NCBI GenBank assembly: GCA_030152585.1
Contig: JASLJC010000098.1
Location: 1-36,746, forward strand
Direction: 5' to 3'
Length of the DNA: 36,746 bases
From: Savagea sp.
GTDB lineage: Bacteria > Bacillota > Bacilli > Bacillales_A > Planococcaceae
The translations under genes were made by a program, and so were the position numbers. Positions within the stretch are counted from its first letter, which is position 1. Each line of letters opens with the position of its first letter. This document shows, piece after piece, positions 24,491 through 32,556 of the stretch. The notes beneath the pieces are model-generated. The model worked only from the letters and a program-made list of their open reading frames with translations, did not search any database and was not told where the DNA came from.

Positions 24491-25768
24491 TTATCCTTCG
24501 TATGTGACCATCGTATATTTTTTCTTTCCGCGACGTACAATTGTAAACGTATCTTCTAATCGATCACTTTCATTTACAACGTAGTCCATTTCTTGTACAC
24601 GGTCGCCATTAATAGAAATCGCACCATTTTTAATATCTTCACGTGCTTGACGTTTAGACGGTGAAATGTTCGCTTCTACTAAAAAGTCGACGAGACCTTT
24701 TTCTTCTTTTGACATATTCGCTGTTGGTACATCTTTGAAAGCATCTTTCATTTCTTCGACTGTTAATGCTTTTAAATCGCCTTTAAATAATGCTTCTGTA
24801 ATACGAATCGCTTGTTGTAAAGCATCTTCACCGTGCACGAGACGTGTCATTTCTTCTGCAAGTGCTTTTTGTGCTTTACGTAAGTGTGCTTCTGTTTTCA
24901 CTGATTCTTCTAACGCTTCGATTTCTTCGCGGCTTAAGAATGTGAAGATTTTTAAGTATTTCACAACGTCTGCGTCTGCTGTATTGATCCAAAATTGGTA
25001 AAACTCGTACGGTGATGTTTTCTTCGCATCTAACCAAACTGCACCACCTGCTGTTTTTCCGAATTTCGTTCCATCTGCTTTCGTTACGAGCGGAATAGTA
25101 AAGCCGTATGCTTCTACATTTTCTTCTCCGTGAATTTTACGTAACACTTCTAAACCTGTCGTAATATTTCCCCACTGGTCACTTCCACCAATTTGGACTT
25201 GTACTCCGTAATTACGGTATAAGTGATCAAAGTCTGCTGCTTGCATTAACATGTATGAAAATTCGGTATATGAAATACCGTCTTCTAAACGTGATGCTAC
25301 GTTATCTTTTGCGAGCATGTAGTTTACTGTTAACAATTTCCCGTAATCACGTAAAAAGTCGATTAATTTTAATTCGCCGATCCAATCTTTATTGTTTACG
25401 AGTTGTGCAGCATTTTCTTCTCCTGAATTGAAGTCAAAAATACGTTCTAACTGAGCGCGAATTCCTTTTACATTATCTTCGACTTGCTCTGGTGTTTGAA
25501 GCACACGTTCTTCTGAGCGTCCTGAAGGGTCTCCAATCATCCCTGTCGCCCCACCAACGAGTAAAGTCGGTTTATGTCCGTGCATTTGGAAACGACGTAA
25601 TGTTAACATCGGTACGATATGACCAATGTGCATCGAGTCTGCTGTCGGGTCAACACCACAGTACAATGTCACCTTTTGATCGTTTAACAATTTTTGTAAT
25701 CCTTCTGCATCCGTTTGTTGGTACAATAATCCACGCCATTCTAAATCTTGAAATAATTCATTCGTCAT
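24491..25768 (-). CDS. tyrS: Tyrosyl-tRNA synthetase
   Basis: Class Ic aminoacyl-tRNA synthetase that charges tRNA-Tyr. It has 425 residues: Rossmann catalytic domain with HIGH at 47-50 (DSMHIGHIVPML), tyrosine-recognition GGSDQWGNITTG at about 194-205, the KMSKS-equivalent KFGKT at 235-239, an alpha-helical anticodon domain, and a C-terminal S4 domain from about 360 (SPSKRQAREDIKNGAISING). This is the TyrS (not TyrZ) type. The ATG follows GAGGAGG. Expression is set by the T-box leader just upstream. Confidence 0.97.
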   Translation of the reverse strand: MTNELFQDLEWRGLLYQQTDAEGLQKLLNDQKVTLYCGVDPTADSMHIGHIVPMLTLRRFQMHGHKPTLLVGGATGMIGDPSGRSEERVLQTPEQVEDNVKGIRAQLERIFDFNSGEENAAQLVNNKDWIGELKLIDFLRDYGKLLTVNYMLAKDNVASRLEDGISYTEFSYMLMQAADFDHLYRNYGVQVQIGGSDQWGNITTGLEVLRKIHGEENVEAYGFTIPLVTKADGTKFGKTAGGAVWLDAKKTSPYEFYQFWINTADADVVKYLKIFTFLSREEIEALEESVKTEAHLRKAQKALAEEMTRLVHGEDALQQAIRITEALFKGDLKALTVEEMKDAFKDVPTANMSKEEKGLVDFLVEANISPSKRQAREDIKNGAISINGDRVQEMDYVVNESDRLEDTFTIVRRGKKKYTMVTYEG

Positions 25769-25822
25769 TTCAAATCCTCCTCATAGTCTTTTCTATCATT
25801 CGGAATCGCTTATTATAAGACA

Positions 25823-26060
25823 CAAAAAAGCCCCTTACAATTTGCTTTTTCCGCAATTTGTAGGGACGTATCTTCTACGTGGTACCACCCAAATTGATAG
25901 AATATATCGATTCTATCCACTCATTATGCATCATAACGCTATGCAGGCGCATACTCCAAAACTGTAATTCGTCTATTATTCCCTGAGTAGCTCGCACCTT
26001 CCGCTACCTCTCTGTACAGTCGATAATGACTACTTCGGTTTCTTCACCGTATGAAAATAA
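25823..26060 (-). promoter_or_regulatory. T-box riboswitch leader of tyrS (tyrosine type)
   Basis: On the minus strand the leader contains the T-box TGGGTGGTACCACG (25878-25891), a GNAG-rich Stem I region with AGAGAGGTAGCGGAAGGTGCGAGC, and a terminator CCCTACAAATTGC/GCAAATTGTAAGGGG followed by TTTTTT (25823-25866). A TAC triplet followed by A (25964-25966) sits where the specifier codon is expected and fits tyrosine. Uncharged tRNA-Tyr would pair with the leader and favour the antiterminator, turning tyrS on. Confidence 0.93.
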
Positions 26061-26071
26061 ATATAATTTTA

Positions 26072-26099
26072 ATTGTATCGGTTTCTTGTCATTTGTCAA
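26072..26099 (-). promoter_or_regulatory. Promoter of the tyrS leader
   Basis: Minus-strand TTGACA (26094-26099, perfect) and TACAAT (26072-26077), 16-bp spacer, immediately upstream of the T-box leader. Confidence 0.7.
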
Positions 26100-26115
26100 A
26101 TTATTTTTCATTTTA

Positions 26116-26124
26116 TGATATAAT
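26116..26124 (+). promoter_or_regulatory. Extended -10 promoter of the PBP gene
   Basis: TGATATAAT is a perfect extended -10 element, 26 bp before the start. It lies back to back with the tyrS promoter. Confidence 0.6.
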
Positions 26125-26150
26125 AAGAACGATTTTAGGAGGGGACTTAC

Positions 26151-29087
26151 GTGAGTAATCAAAGTGAAAAACGAGCAGCAAAAGCACGAAAAACTAAGAG
26201 AACAAAACCTCTTCGTTCACCCGTTACTAAGAGTATTATGTGGAATTTATTTCTCGTCTTTTCAGGCCTTGTAATTATCGGGTCGGTTTTTCTGTTTTCG
26301 ATCGGAGCAGGATATTTCGCTTCACTCGTTGCAGACGAACCACTACGCTCGAAAGAAGAAATGAGAAATGAAGTTTTTAACTATGAAGAAACGTCTGAAA
26401 TTTATTTTGCTCAACGACAATACTTAGGAAAAATTAACTCAGACATCGAAAGAAAAGAAACGACACTTGATAATATATCACCGTACGTTATAAATGCTGT
26501 GTTAGCGACAGAAGACGAACATTTCCGCGAACATAATGGGATCGTACCGAAAGCAATTGCGCGGGGACTACTACAAGATATTACAAACTCAAGTAGTCAA
26601 ACTGGTGGTTCGACTTTAACGCAACAGTTAATCAAAAACCAAATATTAACGAATGAAGTTTCATACGCACGTAAAGCGAAAGAAATTTTACTCGCTATGC
26701 GATTAGAACATTTTATGGATAAAGACGAAATTTTAGAAGCTTATTTAAACGTCATTCCGTATGGACGCGATGTAATCGGACAAAATATCGCCGGAATCGA
26801 AACGGCTGCAACAGGTATTTTCGGTATTCGAGCAAGTGAGTTAAATTTGCCACAAGCAGCTTATTTAGCTGGTATGCCACAAGCACCGTATACGTACACA
26901 CCGTTTAAAAGTGGTGCTAGTGGCGGTGGTGTTAAATCAAAAGAACAACTCGAACCTGGAATCAAACGGATGCACCGCGTCTTATACCGAATGAAAGAAA
27001 CCGGTTATATTAACGAGCAACAATATGAAGAAGCAAAAGCGTACGATATTACGAAAGATTTCCGTGATAAATTTGAACGCTCACACGAAAAGTATCCGTA
27101 CGTTACACAAGAAATTCAAAACGAAACGATTCAAATTTTAGCTCGTCTCATCGCTGAAAAAGAAGGGATTGATCCTTCTCGACTCGATCAAGAAGAAAAA
27201 TTAGCGGAAAAATACCGTATGTTAGCCGATCGAGCAATGCGAACGAAAGGATATCGAATTTACTCTACGATTGATAAACAATTATATGATGAAATGAATA
27301 AAGTCGCACAAGACTTTAAATATTACGGTTATACGCATAAACGAACGATTACCGATCCGAATACAGGCGAACAACAAGTTATCGATGATCCGGTTCAAGT
27401 CGGAGCTGTTTTGATGGAAAATCAAACAGGTAAAATTTTATCTTTCATCGGTGGACGCGACTATAAATTAGAAAATTTAAACCACGCGACACAAGCTTAT
27501 CGTCAAAACGGGTCGACGATTAAACCGTTACTCGTCTATGCACCAGCTATTGAATTAGGTGAAATTGGAGCAGGAAGTCCGTTACCTGACGTGAAGTTTT
27601 CTTATCGCGGATGGTCACCTCAAAACTATACCGCATCGTATGAAGCAGGTATCGTACCAGCCCGTACTTCTTTATCTAAATCACTCAACTTATCTACAGC
27701 TCGGTTGTATGCTAAAATTCACGATCAACGACCGGCACAATTTTTAAAAGAGATGAATTTCTCTCGATTAGAAGAGACCGACTATGAAGCGTTGTCTGCT
27801 TCACTCGGTGGGTTAACACGCGGTGTGAGTGTAAAAGAAAATACGAACGCTTTCGCCACATTAGCAAATAACGGAAACTTCGTTCAATCTTATATGGTCG
27901 AACGAATTGAAGATATGAACGGTAAACTGATTTATCAGCACGAAGTTCAGCCGAAAGAAGTATTCAGTGATGCGACCGCTTATATCGTAACAGATATGTT
28001 ACGCGACGTAACAAAAGCAGGCGGAACAGGTGCTTCTGTACGACAATATTTAAACTTCAGTCCTGACCTTGCGGCGAAAACGGGAACGACAAATCATTTT
28101 GCTGATTCTTGGTTCGTCGGATATACACCGACTGTTTCACTCGGCGTTTGGTTCGGTTATAAAGATAGTGTCGTCAACGGTCAACAACGTAGTTTACGTG
28201 AATATAGTTCGATGTTGCCGACGATCCGAACGAGTATGTTTTTCGGTAAATTGTTAAATACAGCAAATGCCGTTCGACCGGAAGTCGTTCAATCATCTGC
28301 ACGCTTCAAACAACCGAAAGGCGCCGCATATCGTCAATTTTGTGGGATTTCTGGACTTGCTCCTTCTGAAGCATGTGCAGCGGCCGGACTCGTTCGTTCC
28401 GACTTATTTAATGTAGATAAAATGGTACCGTCTAAATTAGACGACAGTATCATTTCAGGTTCTTACGTTTCAGTAAAAGGTGCAAAATATCTCGCACTTC
28501 CATCAACGCCGAAAGAATTTATTATGGCAGGTGGAACAGGAGTGAACCAACAATTTATCGATCGAATTTTATCACCTGTTGGCGGAGATGCTTCTCGTCT
28601 CTTCCCAGAGAACTCACCATTTTCAAAAAGTGTCGTCTCCGGTGCAACCTTTACGCCTGATCAAGCACCGCCAGCGAGCGTTGCTGTTTCAGCGAACGGT
28701 TCAACGTTAACGTGGACAGAATCGCCTTCTCATGACGTAATCGGTTACTACGTCTTAAAAGATGGTGTTCACGTTCATACAGTCATCGACCAAGGTTCGA
28801 GAACTTATTCTATGAACAGCCCGGGACGTTATGCTGTTGTCACTGTCGATATTACAGGCCTTCGTTCTGCACCTGCTACGATAGATGCAGGAATCCAAGA
28901 AGAAGTACCCGTAAGCGAAGAACCGGTTGAAGAACCAGTTGAAGGTGAAGAACCTGAAGAACCGACCGAAACACCGGAACAACCGGAACAACCCGAACAA
29001 CCCGAACAGCCAGAGCAGCCGGAACAACCAAAACCAGATGTTCCAACGAAACCTTCTCCTCCAGAAGGAGAAGAAACACCTGCTTAA
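26151..29087 (+). CDS. Class A penicillin-binding protein (PBP1A/1B family)
   Basis: Bifunctional cell-wall synthase of 978 residues. A basic cytosolic tail and a membrane anchor at about 32-58 are followed by a GT51 glycosyltransferase with the catalytic glutamate in ATEDEHF (Glu121) and TGGSTLTQQLIKNQ at 151-164. The transpeptidase has all three motifs: STIK at 455-458, SLN at 511-513 and KTG at 643-645. After it come a fibronectin type III-like module at about 842-915 and an acidic, proline-rich tail with six PEQ repeats. It starts with GTG after AGGAGGGG. Both enzyme activities look intact. A class A PBP between tyrS and acsA also occurs in other Bacillales. The tail may anchor or space the enzyme in the wall. 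Confidence 0.95.
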   Translation: MSNQSEKRAAKARKTKRTKPLRSPVTKSIMWNLFLVFSGLVIIGSVFLFSIGAGYFASLVADEPLRSKEEMRNEVFNYEETSEIYFAQRQYLGKINSDIERKETTLDNISPYVINAVLATEDEHFREHNGIVPKAIARGLLQDITNSSSQTGGSTLTQQLIKNQILTNEVSYARKAKEILLAMRLEHFMDKDEILEAYLNVIPYGRDVIGQNIAGIETAATGIFGIRASELNLPQAAYLAGMPQAPYTYTPFKSGASGGGVKSKEQLEPGIKRMHRVLYRMKETGYINEQQYEEAKAYDITKDFRDKFERSHEKYPYVTQEIQNETIQILARLIAEKEGIDPSRLDQEEKLAEKYRMLADRAMRTKGYRIYSTIDKQLYDEMNKVAQDFKYYGYTHKRTITDPNTGEQQVIDDPVQVGAVLMENQTGKILSFIGGRDYKLENLNHATQAYRQNGSTIKPLLVYAPAIELGEIGAGSPLPDVKFSYRGWSPQNYTASYEAGIVPARTSLSKSLNLSTARLYAKIHDQRPAQFLKEMNFSRLEETDYEALSASLGGLTRGVSVKENTNAFATLANNGNFVQSYMVERIEDMNGKLIYQHEVQPKEVFSDATAYIVTDMLRDVTKAGGTGASVRQYLNFSPDLAAKTGTTNHFADSWFVGYTPTVSLGVWFGYKDSVVNGQQRSLREYSSMLPTIRTSMFFGKLLNTANAVRPEVVQSSARFKQPKGAAYRQFCGISGLAPSEACAAAGLVRSDLFNVDKMVPSKLDDSIISGSYVSVKGAKYLALPSTPKEFIMAGGTGVNQQFIDRILSPVGGDASRLFPENSPFSKSVVSGATFTPDQAPPASVAVSANGSTLTWTESPSHDVIGYYVLKDGVHVHTVIDQGSRTYSMNSPGRYAVVTVDITGLRSAPATIDAGIQEEVPVSEEPVEEPVEGEEPEEPTETPEQPEQPEQPEQPEQPEQPKPDVPTKPSPPEGEETPA
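28974..29028 (+). repeat. Nine-base tandem repeat coding for PEQ
   Basis: Six copies of a 9-base unit (CCGGAACAA type) encode PEQPEQ at the C-terminus of the penicillin-binding protein. Codons vary between copies (CCG/CCC/CCA, GAA/GAG, CAA/CAG), so the repeat is old and kept at protein level, though its number may still vary between strains. Confidence 0.85.
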
Positions 29088-29104
29088 TAGAAAATGAACG
29101 ATTG

Positions 29105-29142
29105 AACGCCTTTTCGTATTTTTTCGAAAAGGCGTTTTTTTA
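29105..29142 (+). terminator. Terminator after the PBP gene
   Basis: A 12-bp perfect stem, AACGCCTTTTCG with CGAAAAGGCGTT, followed by TTTTT; 18 bp after the stop. Confidence 0.88.
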
Positions 29143-29155
29143 GTTTTATGAAAAT

Positions 29156-29287
29156 ATGAAGGTTTTCCATAAACTCGCACGTATACAAGACGTAAAGCAA
29201 ACGGCAGCGTTTTGTCTGAAATCATATGAGACGACAGATTTCTCTTCCTATGTCGGTAATTCCGTTGTATCGAGAGGAGATACTTAA
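29156..29287 (+). other. Unexplained 43-codon open frame in the PBP-acsA gap
   Basis: Between two terminators lies a 193-bp stretch with an ATG-started frame of 43 codons (MKVFHKLARIQDVKQTAAFC onward, ending SVVSRGDT). It has no visible ribosome binding site or promoter, and it starts 14 bp after the T run of the PBP terminator. It may be a decayed gene, an intergenic repeat or noncoding DNA. I do not call it a gene. Confidence 0.25.
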
Positions 29288-29335
29288 ACAACAAATAAGA
29301 AAATGTATACTGTCGCGTCCTTTATCCTCTATATA

Positions 29336-29376
29336 AAAACGTATGAAATCAAGTCACTTTGATTTCATACGTTTTT
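29336..29376. terminator. Bidirectional terminator after acsA
   Basis: A 17-bp perfect stem (AAAACGTATGAAATCAA and its complement) around GTCACT, with T runs on both sides; 6 bp after the acsA stop. Confidence 0.9.
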
Positions 29377-29381
29377 ATTGT

Positions 29382-31097
29382 TTATTCCATCGTCGATAAA
29401 TCGCCTGTTGGCAAATCGAGCTCCCACGCTTTTAATACACGGCGCATAATTTTACCGCTTCGCGTTTTCGGGAGTTTATCTTTAAATTCTATTTCTCGTG
29501 GTGCCGCATGTGCAGCGAGTTCAGTTTTGACGAAATTGTAAATTTCTTTTTCAAGCGCCTCAGACGGTTCATACCCGTCTTGAAGAGCGACGAATGCTTT
29601 TACAATTTCACCGCGAACCGGGTCAGGTTTACCGATGACGCCTGCTTCGATTACGGCAGGATGTTCTAACAATTTACTTTCGATTTCAAACGGTCCTACA
29701 CGTTCTCCACTCGTCATAATTACGTCATCTACACGTCCTTGGAAGAAGAAGTAACCGTCTTCATCCATGTAAGCAGAGTCACCCGAGACGTACCATTCGC
29801 CATTGACGAAGTATGATTCATATTTTGCATCGTCTCCCCAAATGCGACGCATCATAGCGGGCCATCCTTTTTTAATCGCTAAATTTCCCATTCGATTCGG
29901 TGGTAATACGTTCCCACTATGGTCGATAATAGCAACTTCAATCCCTGGTACTGGTTTTCCCATTGATCCGGGTTTCATATCCATCGACGGATAGTTACAA
30001 ATGATATGACCTCCTGTTTCAGTCATCCACCACGTATCGTGAATCCGAAGGTTAAATGATTCCATTCCCCAACGGATAACTTCAGGATTTAGCGGTTCTC
30101 CTACTGATAAAATATGACGCAATGTAGATAGATCATATTTCGCCATTTCACCTGGACCTGCTCCCATTAACATACGAAAAGCTGTCGGTGCACTATACCA
30201 AACGGTAACACCGTATTGTTCAATCGCTCCGTACCAACTAGCAGTTGAAAAACGTCCTCCGACGATGAGGGACGTTACTCCTGCTAACATTGGGCCAAAA
30301 ATACCGTAAGATGTTCCGGTTACCCAACCTGGGTCAGCGGTACACCAATAAACGTCTTCATCTTTTAAATCTAATACCCAACGTGCTGTTTGATAATGAT
30401 GAACCATCGCTTCTTGTACGTGAACGACGCCTTTTGGTTTTCCAGTCGAGCCCGACGTATAGTGAAGTAATGTTGGAGAATCTAACGATAACCATTCGAT
30501 ATCGAACGTATCAGATGCTCCTTTGAAATGTTTCATAAAGTCGACGAACGGTCCTTCTTCTTTGACATCGTCCCCAACGATGAATACCGTTTCTAAATGT
30601 GGCAAGCGGTCAAGTGGAATTCGATCAACGAGCTCTGGTGTCGTCACAATTGCTTTTGCATCACTATCTGATAAACGGTCATACACGGCCCCCTCCATGA
30701 ATGCCTCAAATAGTGGACCAACGATGACACCTGCTTTTAACGCCCCTAATAAAATAAAATATAATTCAGGTGAACGTGGCATGAAAATGAAAAATCGATC
30801 TTCTACTTCTAAGTTTGAATGCGCTTTCAAAACATTCGCTGCTTTATTCGTTTGACGCATCATATCATAGTACGTATACGTCTCTTCGCGTGTATCGTCT
30901 TTATAAAATAATGCAACTTTATTTTTACGATGCGTCTTGACGTGGCGATCGATCGATTCGTACGCAATGTTCACCTTTCCTGTCGTTGACCAAGAAAATT
31001 GTGCGTGCGTATCTTCCCATGAAAACGTTTCCAAAACTTTCGAATAATCAGTTAAATGATAGTCCCCCGGAGTTGCTTTTAAAATTTTTCCTCCCAT
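29382..31097 (-). CDS. acsA: Acetyl-CoA synthetase
   Basis: Activates acetate with ATP and CoA to acetyl-CoA through an acetyl-adenylate, allowing growth on acetate. It is 571 residues, the length of the Bacillus form. Landmarks are the P-loop-like YTSGSTGKPKGVVH, WWMTETGG, YVSGDSAYMDEDG, and the C-terminal KTRSGKIMRRVLK, where Lys549 is the residue that AcuA acetylates in Bacillus subtilis. I chose ATG 31097 over the GTG at 31106 because of the spacing to AGGGTG. It is divergent from acuABC. A cre-like site lies within its first 26 codons, so CcpA probably represses it in the presence of glucose. Confidence 0.96.
   Translation of the reverse strand: MGGKILKATPGDYHLTDYSKVLETFSWEDTHAQFSWSTTGKVNIAYESIDRHVKTHRKNKVALFYKDDTREETYTYYDMMRQTNKAANVLKAHSNLEVEDRFFIFMPRSPELYFILLGALKAGVIVGPLFEAFMEGAVYDRLSDSDAKAIVTTPELVDRIPLDRLPHLETVFIVGDDVKEEGPFVDFMKHFKGASDTFDIEWLSLDSPTLLHYTSGSTGKPKGVVHVQEAMVHHYQTARWVLDLKDEDVYWCTADPGWVTGTSYGIFGPMLAGVTSLIVGGRFSTASWYGAIEQYGVTVWYSAPTAFRMLMGAGPGEMAKYDLSTLRHILSVGEPLNPEVIRWGMESFNLRIHDTWWMTETGGHIICNYPSMDMKPGSMGKPVPGIEVAIIDHSGNVLPPNRMGNLAIKKGWPAMMRRIWGDDAKYESYFVNGEWYVSGDSAYMDEDGYFFFQGRVDDVIMTSGERVGPFEIESKLLEHPAVIEAGVIGKPDPVRGEIVKAFVALQDGYEPSEALEKEIYNFVKTELAAHAAPREIEFKDKLPKTRSGKIMRRVLKAWELDLPTGDLSTME
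31020..31033. promoter_or_regulatory. Candidate CcpA site (cre) inside acsA
   Basis: TGAAAACGTTTCCA matches the cre consensus TGWAANCGNTNWCA with one mismatch. It lies 65-78 bases inside acsA, where bound CcpA would act as a roadblock. In Bacillus subtilis acsA is CcpA-repressed through a cre downstream of its transcription start. Confidence 0.68.
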
Positions 31098-31257
31098 TTT
31101 CCTCACCCTTTCTCAATATCGTATATTCTATCATACATGATTTGTAAAAAAAATGCGAGATTTTTTCTCTTTTTTCTAATTTTTCAGACATTATTACCAT
31201 CTTATCTGTCATTTTAATGTATACTATTTGTAAGTCTTAACGGAAGGTGGTGAAGAA

Positions 31258-31890
31258 GTGGAGCATGTAAAAACTTTATATTCTCGTGTCGTCGATCATC
31301 CGAAAGGGATATTAACCGTTGAAGGACCGCTCTCTCCTCAACGTTTGCAACAACTTCAGTTTCATTCTGATTTAACCGCTTTTCGACCGCCTGCCGAACA
31401 GTTTGAAGCGATTATCGATATCGCTCGATTACCCGAAGGTCGGATTATCGTCGCGCGCGATGGACAATGTATTGTCGGTTACGTTACGTTCGTTTACCCC
31501 GACCCGTTAGAACGTTGGTCAGAAGCGAAACTCGATAACTTAATCGAGCTCGGTGCGATTGAAGTCGCTCCCGACTATCGAGCAGGGGGGCTCGGCCGGC
31601 ATATGTTAGAAATTGCAATGGAAGACGACGCGATGGAAGATTACATCGTCATTACGACGGAATATTATTGGCATTGGGATTTAAAACGAACTGGATTATC
31701 GGTATGGGATTACCGTAAAATTATGGAACGTATGATGAATCATGGCGGATTAGAATACTTTGCAACAGATGATCCCGAAATTTGTTCTCACCCTGCAAAT
31801 TGTTTAATGGCACGTATCGGTAGTCGTGTCGATCAGCAATCGATCGAAACGTTCGATCACGTCCGATTATCCAATCGTTACATGTATTAA
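31258..31890 (+). CDS. acuA: Protein acetyltransferase AcuA
   Basis: GNAT-type enzyme that acetylates and so inactivates acetyl-CoA synthetase. It has 210 residues, the same length as Bacillus subtilis AcuA. The acetyl-CoA-binding loop appears as EVAPDYRAGGLGRHMLEIAM (about residues 101-120), with the preceding strand EAKLDNLIELGAIEV. Start GTG 31258 after GGAAGGTGG. First gene of acuABC, transcribed away from acsA; 15 bp separate it from acuB. Confidence 0.95.
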   Translation: MEHVKTLYSRVVDHPKGILTVEGPLSPQRLQQLQFHSDLTAFRPPAEQFEAIIDIARLPEGRIIVARDGQCIVGYVTFVYPDPLERWSEAKLDNLIELGAIEVAPDYRAGGLGRHMLEIAMEDDAMEDYIVITTEYYWHWDLKRTGLSVWDYRKIMERMMNHGGLEYFATDDPEICSHPANCLMARIGSRVDQQSIETFDHVRLSNRYMY

Positions 31891-31905
31891 GAAGGGGGAT
31901 TTGTT

Positions 31906-32556
31906 ATGTTAGTTGAAAAATTAATGGAACGTGATGTTATTACAGTAGGACCGCAAGCAACAGTACGCGATGCTATTCGGACATTGTCAGAAAACCGCAT
32001 TCGACATTTACCCATCGTCAGTGAACGAGATGAACTTCTCGGACTCATTACAGACCGCGACTTAAAAAATTTGCGCGCTGGTATTATCGGACGACCCGAA
32101 AAAGATGAATTGTATGATACGCCGCTAGAACGTGTCATGAAAACGAGTGTCATGACTGGACATCCACTTGATTTTGTCGAAGAAGTTGCTTTACTTTTTT
32201 ACCAAAATAAAATCGGATGTTTACCGATCATTGCACATGACAAACTCGTCGGAATCGTAACTGAAACCGATTTACTATATAACTATATTGAGTTAACAGG
32301 AGCACACCAGCCGAGCTCTCAAATTGAAATTAAAGTGCCAAATCGTATCGGTATTTTATACGAAGTTTTTCGTGTCTTTTATCAATACGAAGCAAATATC
32401 GTCAGTGTTCTCGTCTATCCTTACGATGAACTCGATGATTACAAAATATTAGCGATCCGCGTCAATTTAATGAATCCACTCGACTTAATTGAAAAGTTGA
32501 CAGAAGAAGGATTCGATGTCGTTTCTCCAGCGGGTCCTGGAATGATGCCGTTATGA
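31906..32556 (+). CDS. acuB: AcuB, CBS-ACT domain protein
   Basis: 216 residues. Two CBS domains at about 1-55 (RDVITVGPQATVRDAIRTLS and LLGLITDRDL) and 75-130 (MTGHPLDFVEEVALLFYQ), then an ACT-like domain from about 138 (IEIKVPNRIGILYEVFRVFY). The exact job in acetate/acetoin metabolism is unknown; a nucleotide- or amino-acid-sensing modulator of the acu system is a plausible inference from the domains. Ribosome binding site AAGGGGG. The stop overlaps the acuC start (ATGA). Confidence 0.93.
   Translation: MLVEKLMERDVITVGPQATVRDAIRTLSENRIRHLPIVSERDELLGLITDRDLKNLRAGIIGRPEKDELYDTPLERVMKTSVMTGHPLDFVEEVALLFYQNKIGCLPIIAHDKLVGIVTETDLLYNYIELTGAHQPSSQIEIKVPNRIGILYEVFRVFYQYEANIVSVLVYPYDELDDYKILAIRVNLMNPLDLIEKLTEEGFDVVSPAGPGMMPL

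Noticed and set aside
28974..29028. Tandem repeats as a possible CRISPR or satellite
   Set aside because: The 9-bp units have no spacers and are in frame in the PBP gene.
28755..29294. 179-codon frame on the minus strand over the PBP tail
   Set aside because: Its Trp/Phe/Arg-rich middle is the reverse reading of the PEQ repeats; it also crosses a strong terminator.
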